From Tetragonia tetragonoides (taxonomy: Eukaryota; Streptophyta; Magnoliopsida; Caryophyllales; Aizoaceae), in the NCBI GenBank assembly GCA_038025085.1, contig CM076148.1, positions 33,462,501 through 33,526,500 of the forward strand: a DNA stretch of 64,000 nt, in the 5' to 3' direction. Positions 40,519 to 52,597 of the stretch are shown in pieces. Positions within the stretch are counted from its first letter, which is position 1; every line of letters begins with the position of its first letter. Position numbers and translations under genes: made by a program. Below the pieces are notes generated by a model that ran no database searches, was not told where the DNA came from, and saw nothing but the letters and a program-made list of their open reading frames with translations.

Positions 40519-42469
40519 GCATGTCAAGAGAAGAGAGGGATCAACTTGATCGATCAAACAGAAGAAATAATGATCTCCACACTAATGAAGTGGAAATGAC
40601 AGACATAATCGAGAATGGAAATTCGATTCCACCCATGCAAGGAGAATTGTCTCCCCAATCCCTACTAACAGGGTCTCTGTCTCATACAGAGATAGAACTT
40701 TGGGCTTCAACCAATCCCATAGCTCGGGTCATGGTCGCACCCCATTTGATGGTCAAGATGAAGATGGAGTTTCTGATGACGATGAGCCACCTGAGATGGA
40801 GGATCCAAGATGCCCTACCATCTTGCTTACAAAAGAAGAAAAGGAACGAATTCGTCGTCCATGGCGGAATACCCTGATTATCAAAATGTTTGATAAGAAT
40901 TTGGGGTACTGGCAATTGATGAAAAGTCTGAAAAGCAAATGGACCCTAAAGGGAGACATTCGCTTGGTTGACATTGATTGTGGCTATTACATTGTAAAGT
41001 TCACACATATGGAAGATCGACAATATGTTTTAACCCATGGCCCATGGATGTTTGGCGATCATTATCTCACCATTCGTAAATGGGTTCATGACTTTATTGC
41101 AGATGAGGAACCTATTCGCTTCTTAACTGCATGGATTCGTATCCCAAAAATTTCAGTGGAATACTTTGATGAAGCTTTTCTCAAGAAGATTGGTAGTAAA
41201 GTGGGCACAGTCATTGGTATTGATCGCACCACAGTTGCAGCTGAAAGAGCTAAATTTACTAGATTATGCATTGAGGTGGATTTATCAAAGCCATTATTAT
41301 CTCAATTTAAAGTTCATGGCAAAACTTGGATTATTCAGTACGAAGGATTGAGAATGATCTATCATAAATGTGGTACATATGGTCATAAAAAAGAAAATTG
41401 CAAGAAATTTCCATCAAATGATGGGATTCAACAAGATTTGACTTGTCCTGCTCAAGAAATGCCAATCCCACAAATTCCCCAGCCTTCTCTTCAACTGGTG
41501 CAGCAACGTTCCAAACCCAAGGAACTGTATGGTGATTGGATGACGGTGAAGAAACCTCCCAGAAAGAAAAATCCTCCTCAAAGTCGTCAGGCGGGAAACT
41601 CGCAACAGAACCAAGTTCAAAATCAGTCAAGCATAAATCCAAATAGAGCAAGCGCGAGTAACCAGGGATCAAGATATGCTACTTTAGAGGTAGAAGAATC
41701 CCTTGTTGACTCAATCTCTAATGAGAAGGAAACTGAACCACCAAAGGAAACTGAAGGCGTGATTCAAGGGATTGAACCAAATTCGAATGAATCTGTTTGG
41801 GAAGAAAATAATCAGGAAGCTATTATCTCGCTGGCAGAAAATAATCAAGAGACTAATATCTCGCGAGGACCATCTGTTTTGCAAAATCTTGAGCAAAATG
41901 TACAGCAAAATATGAAAACTGCGGATATCCAGAATTTTGATGGTAATCAAACTCTGGAAAATTTGGACTCTAATATGATAGAAGATATTACCCAAGATTT
42001 GGTTAACGAGTGTAATATCTCACGCTCACAGGAGACGGACCAACCAACTGATAGCCTTAGGATTTTTAGAAGCAAAAGAAAGGCACCATCTCCTAAAGCA
42101 ACTCCTTATGCAGTTAAATCCAAGACACAAGCTGAAAAAGAAAACATAATTCCTCAATTTTCTACGCCTCACGCTCAAGTAATTCTCCCAGTTCAAGAGC
42201 ACTCACTCTCTGACTCTCTCTTGAACAGAAACCATGGCTTTTCCTCACCTTCTTCGACCTCCCACAACCATATACTCCAACATCCCCCCGGAATCAACTT
42301 GGTTTGTGGGGAGCCCAATGGAAGGCCCCCGGATGGGTGTCCTCCATCCAATGAGCCACAAAATGGAAGCACAATTCCAAGCATACCTGCCTCCTACTCA
42401 CAATCCCAGGGAGTTGGTACTCACCTTGAAGCTGCCCAACAATGTAGGGCGTCTGATGAGAGAAATTAG
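40519..42469 (+). pseudogene. LINE ORF1 (DUF4283-like, zinc knuckle), frameshifted near the start
   Basis: Probable start at 40519 (MSREERDQLD). A one-base shift near 40690-40700 moves reading into the long 40700-42469 frame (589 codons). That frame has RPWRNTLIIKMFDKNLGY and VLTHGPWMFGDHYLTIRKW, a DUF4283-like nucleic-acid-binding region. A zinc-knuckle site reads YHKCGTYGHKKENC, where the first Cys is Tyr (TGT to TAT likely). A long Gln/Asn-rich tail follows. It overlaps the possible ORF2 leader. Confidence 0.85.
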
Positions 42470-42545
42470 AGATGTTTTTCTCTCGTTTCTTCCTTTCATC
42501 CCTTTAGAGGATCATGATTTGTTCCCCTCTATATCAAATGATAAT

Positions 42546-43928
42546 ATGTCGATCAAATTTCTTGTTTGGAACGTGCAAGGAGCTGGAAGTCGTGCTTTCT
42601 TGATCACCCTTAAGGAATTAATTCGTATTAATAAACCCTCTGTCATTGCTCTACTAGAAACTCATATTAGCAGAGATAATGCAGAGAGGGTTTGTCAACA
42701 AATTGGCTATGCTGCTCGAGTTCGTGTTGAAGCTGAAGGTTTTAGCGGGGGAATTTGGCTTTTCTGGAAATCAGACTTAGTTACAGTTGTAGCTTCTACC
42801 CTGCACGCTCAATTTATACATGTTGAAATAACAAAGATAGGAGAAGAACCTTGGTATTTCTCTGCAATTTATGGAAGTCCGGATAGTACCAAAAGGGAGG
42901 AATTATGGCATCTCCTTGAACAGATGGCTAGTAACATGTCTCGTCCCTGGTTTTTAGCTGGAGATTTCAACGAGACTCGATCTACTGATGAGCGCAATGG
43001 ATGTTGTAATGAAGTAGCTCGTCGTAGCATGCGATTTAACAATTGGATTGAAAATAACCAGTTGTTCGATCTAGGCTTTTCTGGCACGAAATTCACTTGG
43101 TCAAGGGGAAATTCTTTGGAAACTCGCAAGTGTGCTAGACTAGATAGAGGTCTTGCTAATGATGCATGTATCACTCGTTTCGAGAATGCGGCAGTAAAAC
43201 ACCTTCCTGCTATACAGTCCGACCACTGCCCCATTCTCATTAGTACTACTGGTTTCGCTCCTCTCCCTGTTAGTGCTAAACCTTTTCGATTCCAAGCAGC
43301 TTGGTTATCCCATGAAAGCTTTGGGGATGTTCTACGTAGTGCTTGGAATGTTACCATTCCCCTGATTCCTTGCTTAAAGAAGGTTGCTCTGGCCTTAAAC
43401 ACTTGGAACAAGGACGTGTTTGGAAATATCTTCAGACGTAAGAGAACGCTGCTGGCTCGATTGGAAGGAATACAAAAACTCTTGTCTTCTCATTGTTCGA
43501 ATAATCTGCTTTCCAAAGAGGCCGATATCCGCAAAGAACTCGAAGAAGTACTGGAGCAAGAACAAGTCCTATGGTTTCAGAAATCACGATTGGAGGCCAT
43601 TAAAGATGGTGATCGTAATACACGATATTTTCATTTGAGCACGATCATGAGACGTAAATACAACAGGATTGCTTCACTGCAAAATACTGAAGGGGGATGG
43701 TTTACTGAACCAGCCAGCATTAAAAAGATGGTTAGAGAGTATTTCTTAGAGCTTTTCTCGGAACCTCAACCGGGAATCGACCTCAATGATTTACCTCGTG
43801 ATCTCTTCCCTACCCTTTCAACTGAGCAGTGGAATGCTTTAGCTCGTCCTTTCACCCCATGGGACCCTTTAAGGCTCCGAGGCTGGATGGATTTCAAGCA
43901 GTGTTCTATCAACGAAATTGGGAAGTAG
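42546..43928 (+). pseudogene. LINE ORF2 first part: endonuclease
   Basis: Start chosen at 42546 (MSIKFLVWNVQGAGS) because homology to APE-type endonucleases begins there; an in-frame ATG at 42234 only adds ORF1-overlapping sequence. Key blocks: WNVQGAGS, LLETHIS, SAIYGSPD, LAGDFNETR, RLDRGLAN and SDHCPIL, all with the expected Asp/Asn/His residues. Downstream KDGDRNTRYFHLSTI is the usual bridge to RT. The frame is lost at about 43858, after ARPFT. Confidence 0.9.
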
Positions 43929-46648
43929 TTGGTCCGAAAGTAATTGATATGGCACTAGATGCATTAGCGGGAAGGACTTATCCTGAGGGTCTCAACGAAA
44001 CTTACTTGTTCTTGCTCCCGAAGGTTGATAATCCAGAGAAGGTGACTCAACTGAGACCAATAAGTCTTTGCAATGTCACATACAAGACAGTCATAAAAGC
44101 GATTGTCAACAGATTAAAGGAAGTTTTACCTTTAATCTCTCCCACTCAATGCAGTTTTGTCCCTGGACGTCAAATCACGGACAACATAGTCATCTTACAA
44201 GAGGTTCTCCATACTCTTAGACGAAGACAAGGAGCTACAGGGCGCACGATCATTAAACATGATCTTGAGAAAGCATATGATCGCTTAAGGTGGAGATTTA
44301 TTCGTGATACCTTTATGGATATGAGACTACCACAACATCTTATTGAGATCATCATGCTTTGTGTTTCGACAATGGGGTTACAGCTCCTCTGGAACGGTGA
44401 AGCGACTGAAAAGTTTGAAGCCTCACGAGGGGTTCGCCAAGGTGACCCGCTCTCGCCGTACCTCTTTGTAATGTGTATGGATCGTCTCACTCAATTAGTG
44501 AATTTGTTGATGGAAAATGGAGCATTGCGACCTGTGAGAGCAAGTCGTAATGGCCCACGACTCTCCTCTCTTGCTTTCGCGGACGACATCATTCTCCTAT
44601 CCGAGGCTTCAATTGATCAAGCTAGAGTGGTTAGGTCTTGCCTATACATTTTTTGCAGGGCATCAGGTGAGAAGGTTAGCCTTGCGAAGTCTCGAGTCTT
44701 ATTTTTCCAAAATACTAACCCTGACCTACGTGAGGCAATTTGCATAGAATTGGGAATGGAAGAGACGAATGACCTTTGTAAATACCTAGTGGTTCCAACC
44801 ATTAATGGCCGAATCACTAAAGATATGTACCAACATGTGCTTGAGAGGATGAACTCGAAGTTAGCAGGATGGAAGGCTCACTGTCTATCACTTGCAGGAC
44901 GCCATACGTTGATCCAATCCTCGTTTAATACCATCCCCTTCTACACTATGCAGACTGCTCGGGTGCCAAGATCAATATGTGACGGGATTGATCGTAAAAC
45001 ACGTCGCTTCCTCTGGGGTGGTACTAGTGAGCAACAAAAAATCCATTTGGTTTCTTGGGCACAGGTCACGCAACCTAAGGAATCAGGGGGGTTAGGAGTG
45101 CGTTCTATGTGCCAATCGAATGCAGCGTTTATGACAAAATTGGGTTCGAGGGTACTGGCTGAACCTAACTCTCTTTGGTCACGTGTCCTCCGGAGCAAAT
45201 ACTGTAATAATCGTTGTGACATTGAAATGTTTGAAGCCAAGCACGATACCTCAAACTCATGGAAAGGCATTTTAGAGAACGTGGACGTCATCAAATGTGG
45301 CGTTTGTTCAGCTATTGGTAATGGTCGCTCGACCTTATTTTGGCACCACAACTGGGTCGTTGATCAGCCCCTTTCTTCTATTTCAATTACAGATATCCCA
45401 TCTGATTTAATTGATGTAAAAGTAGAGGAATTATGGGATGCTAACACAGGGTGGAAATGGGATTTGTTTGGGGATTTGCTTCCTGAATCTATCCTTAAAA
45501 AAATTGAATTCCTTGAGCTTATTGAAGATGATACTGCAGCGGACACACTCTATTGGAATGGGGCACTCAAAGGAGGTTTTAGTATCAAGTCAGCATACAA
45601 CATTATCAGGAGGGAAGAGAACTTACCACCTGCGAAAGAGTGGGATGAAGTATGGAGTGCTCCTGTCCCGCAACGTATTCGTTTATTTCTGTGGTTACTT
45701 ATGAATGAAAAGATCTTATGCAATACAACCAGGGTTATTAGACATCTCGCTAGTGATCCTGCTTGCATCATCTGCGGAGCACGAGAAGAATCAGCAGTTC
45801 ACATTGTCCGTGATTGTCCTGCTGCTCACAGTGTGTGGCACGGGTTAGGTGTCTCCTCTCACAGCTCTTTTTTCTCTTCTCCTTTCAAGAGTTGGTTAAC
45901 TGTAAACTTAAGTCAAAACTGTGGAACAAATAAGAACTGGCCAAGAATTTTTGCTGTTGCTGTATGGTGGTTGTGGAGATGGAGAAATACCACTCTTTTT
46001 GAACCTAATCCATCCGTTCCAGTGAACAAGACAGATTTTATATTATTTCGAGTGGAAGAAATTGAAAAAGCTGTTAACTTAGGCTTGGTTTCTGATCAGA
46101 TACAAAAGAAAAGGAAGCGTGAGATTTTGGTTCGTTGGGAGACACCACCAGAGAACTGGATTCGTTTGAACACTGATGGAGCATCCAGGGGGAACCCGGG
46201 TGTGGCAGGGGGTGGCGGAGTTATCAGAGGCCATCTGGGAGAGTTTAAGGGAGCTTTTTCAGCAAGATTGGGTGTCTGTTCTTCTCTGCGTGCTGAACTT
46301 CTAGCTCTGTTTAAAGGGCTTCTTGTCACCTGGAACATGGGTTTTCGAAAGGTTGAAGTAAGTATGGATTCACAACTAGCTTTAGACCTTATGACTGCCC
46401 CTGCTGTACTTCCAAGCGCCAATGTCCATCTGATCCGTCAATGCCGTAGCTTGATCGCTCGCGAAGAATGGGAAGTACGTCTATCACATTGCTATCGTGA
46501 GGCAAACAGAGCAGCTGATTATTTAGCTAATTTAGGGACTACCTTGGATCAGTCCCTTAGGATTTTCAATGAACTTCCCTTGGATCTTCGCCATATCCTC
46601 TTTGAAGATCTCACGGGAGTAGCTTGGCCCCGGGTTGTGGGGACTTAG
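43859..46648 (+). pseudogene. LINE ORF2 second part: reverse transcriptase, zf-RVT, RNase H
   Basis: Uninterrupted frame from MGPFKAPRLDGFQAVFYQ to the stop at 46646-46648. RT blocks: LRPISLCNVTYK, SFVPGRQITDNI, HDLEKAYDRLRW, GVRQGDPLSPYLF and the catalytic FADDIILLSEAS. zf-RVT follows (WSAPVPQRIRLFLWLL, CIICGAREESAVHIVRDCP). The C-terminal RNase H is of the plant ARNH type, with LNTDGASRGNPG, LRAELLAL, VSMDSQLAL and REANRAADYLA carrying the D-E-D-D set. It is in a different frame from the endonuclease; about 30 bases appear deleted at the join. Confidence 0.92.
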
Positions 46649-46781
46649 TTTTCTTTTTTGGCTGTTTTGTTTCTGTTTTCTTTTCTTTCTGTTTGCTGTT
46701 GTTCTTTCTTTCCTAGTGTAATCATGGGGTTTTAACCCCAGCTTCCGCACCAAAAAAAAAAAAAAAAAACTTTCATAATTA

Positions 46782-47393
46782 CTACTTTTTTGTTGGGTAA
46801 ATGTATGTCACTTATTTTGTGAGAGGTGGGAGATTGGTCGTGACCATGTGATCATTTCTCGTCTAGAAGGCGGAAGATGTTTCTCCTATGCTTTCAAAGG
46901 CTTAGTCTTTTTTCTTTTGGGAAATTTCTTGTAATTTTCACCTTTTCATATGTTGTGCAATGATACTGTTTATTTAAATAAAAAATTAAGAGTAAAATCT
47001 ATCTATTAATACACCATATTAAGATTTAAGACTTAATTTGTCTTTGAACGTGTTACTATTTTGAATGAGTTTGGATCCTCTACAATTTCTAAAGAAATGA
47101 AGGGTGAGATGATATCTTTCTTTTATTTGTTAAAAAAAGATCTTATTATTCATTTAGAAAATGGAAGCAAACTAAAAAGAAGAGGATCCCAACTCATTCT
47201 GAATACCTTGTTGCATAACATCATTGCAATGACCACTTTTATTATGTATAATTTTGTTAATTAGTTTTTTTTTTCTTTTTTATTCGGATTCAAATCCTTA
47301 ACCTTTAGGGTATCATACTTGTCAATTGTACGCCACAAATATAATACCATATGTATATTTTCAACACTAAACAATCTTTACTTTATAATACAT
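46782..47393. other. Intergenic, no gene seen
   Basis: AT-rich DNA downstream of the LINE. A weak 67-codon frame at 47061 lacks any domain or codon pattern of a gene. Confidence 0.4.
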
Positions 47394-47405
47394 AAACTTG
47401 ATTAG

Positions 47406-47593
47406 GAAGTCTACCGATAAGTGGTTGGCGTGAGTGGTTCGGCGCTCTCATCCCTTAAGCAAAGTCGAGGGTTCGAATCTTGTGAACGAAGAAACTATTT
47501 AATAGGACCACTTTGCCCCTTCGTAGGCCAACCCAGTGCGAATAGGATTAATCTTGATTCAAATTACGTAGGTGAACCTTTGGTTAAACCAAA
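47406..47593 (+). mobile_element. tRNA-derived SINE with 12-bp target-site duplication
   Basis: Pol III A-box-like TGGCGTGAGTGGTTCGG and B box GGGTTCGAATC, 37 bases apart, inside a 188-bp unit flanked by AAACTTGATTAG (47394-47405 and 47594-47605). It ends in AAACCAAA. The A/B boxes alone suggested a tRNA gene, but no cloverleaf could be drawn and the direct repeats settle it as a SINE. Confidence 0.83.
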
Positions 47594-47605
47594 AAACTTG
47601 ATTAG

Positions 47606-48229
47606 AGAGTCTTGTTCTAGCCATGCTATGTCGACATCCGTATATCTATCATTTGAAAAATCTTGAATCCTCATACATCAGATACAGTCAAATTAGATCT
47701 TCTGCATTTTGGAAAAGGACCACATAGCAACGCCAATACTATGCACGACTCTAGACAATAGTACTTCCCACTTGATCGAGTTTCCTCAATTGATGCAATT
47801 CTAGTACACTAATGAGATTCTGGTTCACAGGTATCGCACAATATGATAACTTTTAGGGACCATGTATGTCATATATGAGCCCAAAAGTATAGGAAAGAAG
47901 GGATATAGTAAGCTTTTCGTGTCATGTGCAAAAAAAAGTTATGTCATCTTAAAATCTCATGCAATTAATATTGATTTTTGTTTAGTTTTGAGCTTCATTC
48001 TTCTTCTTTTTTTCCAAATATATTGTGATTCAACAATATATTGTGATTTAACAATATATTGCCTAGTCTATGAATCGCCTAAAGTACCATTTTACACGAA
48101 AAACAATCTATCCCCGGAACATGTAAACCTATCACAGAACATGTTAATGACATTATCAACCTAAAACTAAAGTTGAGAAAATTTGAGTAAATCTAGTTCA
48201 AGTTCCAAAGTACGTAATGTTAAGAACAA
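47606..48229. other. Intergenic, no gene seen
   Basis: AT-rich. Contains a short direct repeat ATATATTGTGATT near 48018-48050. No credible gene. Confidence 0.4.
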
Positions 48230-48390
48230 ATTTTGTGTGAGACTAACTCACCGTTAAATGGTGTCACTACTGAGAATCGTAGGGTTCACTTATTATAAAC
48301 AGTGCGTAATCATTGTTTCTCTATAAAGTAACCCTCATCTTATAATCAACAGTTACAATAATATCGTCTTATACAAGTTTTTGTAACCCG
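48230..48390 (-). repeat. Dispersed ~155-bp repeat, copy 1
   Basis: Shares TTGTGTGAGACTAACTCAC, CACTTATTATAAACAGT and TATACAAGTTTTTGTAA with the copies at 52443-52597 (same orientation) and 60624-60770 and 61012-61165 (opposite orientation). It is a small, probably MITE-type, family with a hairpin centre. Strand is given relative to the 60624 copy. Confidence 0.62.
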
Positions 48391-48432
48391 TTAAACATAT
48401 TTTCCGAAAGCCAAAATATGCATGATTGAGGG

Positions 48433-48891
48433 TAGAGGTGGCCAGTGGGCCGGGCTAGGCCCAAGCCCACCCTGAACGGACCACCGAGGGCCCAAGCTGT
48501 GCCGGCGAGGAGAGAGCCCAGGCCCAGGCACGGACACGACACGGTGTTGGCGGTGCCAAAGCAGTGCCTCCCTCCGAGGAAGCCCGGCCCGCCTTATAGC
48601 CCGTCTCTCTCCTCTGACTTTCTCTCTCCTCTCCTTCAATGGCTGCTGCTGCTTTCTCTCTTCCCTCTAGCTTTCTCTCTCTCCTCTTGCTTTCTCTCTC
48701 CTCTTAAATGGTTGTTTCCTCTCTCTCTCTTCATGGTGGTCCAACCGCATGCTTCACCTAGCTAGGCCCGGGGCCCAGGCCCGACACGGCACGGTGTTGG
48801 CAGTGCCAAAACAGTGCCTCCCTCTGAGTAAGCGCAGCCCACCTGAGAGCCCGGCCCAACTCCGACACGGCACGGCCCGTGGCCACCTCTA
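48433..48891. mobile_element. hAT-like GC-rich MITE
   Basis: Perfect 12-bp terminal inverted repeat TAGAGGTGGCCA, flanked by the 8-bp direct repeat ATTGAGGG (48425-48432 and 48892-48899). The interior is built of GGGCC/GGCCC and CACGGACACG blocks, with direct repeats CACGGTGTTGGCGGTGCCAA / CACGGTGTTGGCAGTGCCAA. No transposase; open frames here come from the GC-rich repeats. Confidence 0.88.
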
Positions 48892-48899
48892 ATTGAGGG

Positions 48900-50008
48900 T
48901 AGATCACAAAATATACCTAGAGGACGAGAAAAAATTAAGTCGTATGTGACAGACACAAGAATGTATGTAAGGTCAGCACATGGGAGCAAAGTAACACATG
49001 GAGAGCATATGAGTGGTGGCTTTCTTGTTACCTTAATGGTCTTAGATTGGATGCACGGAGAATCTGTCCTCTCTTTCTTTCTATCTCCTAGACATACATT
49101 AAAAGTTGTTATTGGTTGCGAGTAGCATCAAGCAATGGAAGTTTGTTATGGAAAACACCTATCTAGCTAGCCTTTTGAATGCTTAGAATTCAGCGGCAAA
49201 AGCTGATCATCATGCATCTTAATTCATAGTACAATTAGGTCTATTCTTGCTTTTTTCAATGTTCTAGTTTCTTTGGGGACCTCATGTCCACAACAAAGCT
49301 AGCTACACTTATCTAGTGATATCTTTGTGCTCATATAAAGTTGTCCCACAACTCATAGATAACTACTTATGCCAAACATTTTACACTTTCACTTCCCTTA
49401 CTTTATATATAGTGCATGCCCTTATCTGTGGGAAGCTATTAGCTATAAGTCTATGACTTTGCTTTTGTTTTGTTTAACTTAAAACCATATATAGAGTGTC
49501 TTCGGTCTTTTCTATTTACTCAGTAATGGGTTCAGTTCAATTTAGTGGAATTCATTGTAGTCCCAATCCAATTCAGTTCAGTTCAATTCAATTTAATTAG
49601 TGAAAAAGAACACATATTCATATTTGATCCAAAGAACTTTATATGTCTTGTCACAATTCACAATTCACTATTACTCCAATGTTACTAAGATTTAATTTAT
49701 TTTAAGTAGCCCCTACATACTCTTATAGTTACACAACTAGTGATTTATGATGAATTATTATTGAAATATATGTGGGCCTAGGTGTTATGAATTCTAAGTA
49801 CTTTTGAGAGGTTGCTTAATTGTCTTACTTGATGAAGCTAAGGTATTAACTAGCTAGAGAACATTATTGTATGTAAGGATGATAAAATAATCACTTCTTA
49901 CGTCGTTCATTCGTTTTTGTTTATTTCATAACTTGAGAACACTATGGTAAATTGTGTTAGTTAAGGTCGTTTTATACCAGCTAAGTTTATGTGCAAAAGA
50001 GTAGAGTA
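48900..50008. other. Intergenic, no gene seen
   Basis: AT-rich. At 49515-49605 there is GTTCAATTTAGTGGAATTC and AATTCAGTTCAGTTCAATTC, similar in style to the Tourist-like MITE sub-termini elsewhere in the window. No gene or RNA recognised. Confidence 0.4.
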
Positions 50009-50016
50009 AAAAAATA

Positions 50017-51092
50017 GGCCGCTGTTATTGCCAGGCCTAAAATACTAATGCCAGGTCATTAATTTTTTGAGTTGACAATGTAGCCCTTCATATTAATAAG
50101 GCAAAATACATATTCTCTTCCATATAATCTTTAATTGCCTTTTTTACAAACAAAAATTATGGAAAATGTATTAGGATTAGGGATCCAATAATTCCACTAA
50201 TTTAGCATTAAATTTGGAAGGGAGATTGAATTGAGAATAATATCACATCATATATTATATTGCTCTCATCCTATCATAAGTCATAACCCATGGCTCTTTG
50301 ATTTCCATGATTCTGATCTCTTTTGCTAAATATCTTCGTCCTCATGTATTATTCTAGTTTTGTATGCTTACTATTGCCATGTACAATGTAACTTCTCCAA
50401 TCAAATTTTTAGAAAAAGAAGCTAACCTAGCAAGATCCTTTTTATCCAAAAATAATAACTTAGTTTTAAAAATTGCTAGCAAAATTATAAAAAGATTTCA
50501 TTAAACCGTTTGAGAACTAAAATAGTAGTTACTACGAAATTCTGAAAAAAATATCGTAGCACTTAATTATAGACATCTTTAAAACTTTTGACAGAGCTTC
50601 ATCATTACTGATTAGGATGTAGCACACTATTTACATTTTTTTTTGTTGAAGGGGAAGTACACTCTTTACGTAAGGATTATATAACTTGTAAATTCTAATT
50701 GCATCCTCCATAATATTATAATAGAAAAGAAAAAAAATCAAGCAAATAAATGTTTGCATCTCATTAATTAATTCATAATTATCGTCGGTGAATAACATGC
50801 CCAACAACCCAAGCAATTGAAGTTATTGCATATTTCAACTATTTTATTTTTGGATCTTAGATATTTTGTATCAATGAAAATATTCTTTATAATTTTGGAA
50901 ACATTTTATTTGACTATCATTATGATTAAACTAGATAGATACTTAATAGGTAAATAAGCTAAGAAAGCGTAAATAAAGCCATACTACAAAAAGAGAATGA
51001 TTTAGGTTGCCTAATTAATATAAAGGGCTAAATTGTCTACTCAAAGATTTTTGGGCCTGACATTAGTGTTTTTTGACCTGGCAATAACGGCC
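50017..51092. mobile_element. Long-TIR element (1.08 kb)
   Basis: About 100 bp at the left (GGCCGCTGTTATTGCCAGG...) matches the reverse complement of the right end (GGCCGTTATTGCCAGGTCA...) with scattered differences, sharing CACTAATG/ACTAATG, CAGG and TAGCCCTT blocks. AAAAAATA flanks both sides (50009-50016 and 51093-51100). The interior is AT-rich without a transposase. Long TIRs with an 8-9 bp duplication suggest MULE or hAT ancestry. Confidence 0.78.
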
Positions 51093-51100
51093 AAAAAATA

Positions 51101-51625
51101 TTCCTACTTTAATTACTACCAACAAATACTGCAAGATGTACATACTTCCTAAATAGGAACAAAAGTGTGGATAGAAGAACGTACATCGTTGTAAGAAGGC
51201 ATTTCAATGCACAATGGGTACAATCCTGCTTCTCATATCTTAAGATCCTACAAAACTAGTACTACAATGAATCCCTTACAGAAACCCACCAAGATATATT
51301 AAATAGGAAGTATCATTGTCTAGTACCTATATTTTGATATTTGTTTTTAGAGGAAAAAGAAACCAGTAACATGCGTGGAGCACATTTTACAAAATGATAA
51401 ATAAATAGTTCCCTAGCTTAAGTAAACCTAAGGATGGAGCCATCAGCCATAGACCAACTAATATAGCTGGCTTTATTCTCCATCATCTATTGTAAAATGG
51501 AGTTTCCTTATGAGTAAAAGACAGGCAACATAAGTAATGTAGGCTTATAAAATTATGTGCTTCTTATTCGTTGTGAAGTTGTTAATGGGGTTTTATATAC
51601 GAAGTATAAAACAAAAAAATCAATA
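51101..51625. other. Intergenic, no gene seen
   Basis: AT-rich, no open frames of note and no repeat recognised. Confidence 0.4.
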
Positions 51626-51878
51626 TTCCCTCCATCCCAAATAAATCTTGACATTTTCTTTCTCAATACCACTTTGACCAAAAATAATTGTAAATATTGG
51701 AATAAGAAAATTATTAAAAAAAAATAAAATTAATTTCTCAAAAGTACGGTTCAAAATTAATCAAATTAAAGTATCATTACATAGTAAATCTTTATTATTT
51801 TTGATAAATAAATTATCAGAGTTTATAAACTTTGACTTCAAAACAACAAATGATAAAATTTGTTTGGGACAGATGGAT
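51626..51878. mobile_element. Stowaway-type (Tc1/mariner) MITE
   Basis: Starts TTCCCTCCATCCCAAA and ends TTTGGGACAGATGGA, the standard CTCCCTCCGTCCCAAA terminal pattern of plant Stowaway elements, bounded by TA on both sides (51624-51625 and 51879-51880). 253 bp and AT-rich inside. Confidence 0.85.
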
Positions 51879-52442
51879 ATCAAAATTCGGCATAATGTAT
51901 GGTAGGAGAACACATTATCTCACACAAAAAAGCGAAAAAATGGGTTGAGGGGGATGTACGGTTGGAAAACACTAATTGTGGTCATATACTATCACATAAA
52001 ATGAGTCGTAGAAATGCAGGGACTAATTATAAGGGGACCATGCTAAATTGCTAATGGTTCGTGGCGAAATTCTAGTTTCAAATTGAACCTAAAAATTGTG
52101 CTAATTGGTAGACTCACGTACAAAAGTTTTTTTCTTTTTCATCGATCACTCACTGTCCAACCCTAAACCACATATTGGGATAAATGTATTGGTTAAGGTA
52201 CTTGTTGTCCACATTTGTCTAATGCACTAATCAAGCAAACCATTGGAACACAAGCGACAGCTAAGTAGGTTTTTCCTCCTTTTGGTGCAAAGTTGTGGGA
52301 ATGAGGATGATATTTCTATGACCAATTAAGTTTCTTTCTTTCTTTCTGCTTAATTATTCATCCAGTCAATGGCTAGCTAGTGTCCTACTTTGATCCTTCC
52401 TGCTTTTTGAGTAATGTTTTCAAAATGTATTTTGTGAGGTAG

Positions 52443-52597
52443 TCGTATGTGAGACCAACTTATAAAAAAAAATAGGACGATTACTGTTTAGAAATGCTGG
52501 GAGTCACTTATTATTTGTAATGACCTTATCTCATTAAAGAGTGGTTCTCATCTTACCTAAAGTTATGACAATATCATCTTATACAAGTTTTTGTAAT
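52443..52597 (-). repeat. Dispersed ~155-bp repeat, copy 2
   Basis: TATGTGAGACCAACTTATAA at one end and TATACAAGTTTTTGTAATG at the other, with GTCACTTATTATTTGTAATG inside. Same family and orientation as 48230-48390. Confidence 0.6.

Larger units (their letters stand above)
40474..46769 (+). mobile_element. Full-length L1-type LINE with poly(A) and target-site duplication
   Basis: 6.3 kb flanked by a 12-bp direct repeat CTTTCATAATTA (40462-40473 and 46770-46781), ending in a run of 18 A. The order is ORF1 with a zinc knuckle, then endonuclease, reverse transcriptase, zf-RVT and a plant-type RNase H. Two frame breaks (about 40700 and about 43858) make it probably unable to move on its own, although catalytic motifs are largely intact, so insertion is fairly recent. 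Confidence 0.95.

Noticed and set aside
47420..47480. A tRNA gene
   Set aside because: A and B boxes are present but no acceptor stem or cloverleaf; flanking 12-bp repeats show a SINE.
48391..48989. Open frames with Pro/Arg-rich products
   Set aside because: They come from the GC-rich interior of the hAT-like MITE and have no domain or gene signals.
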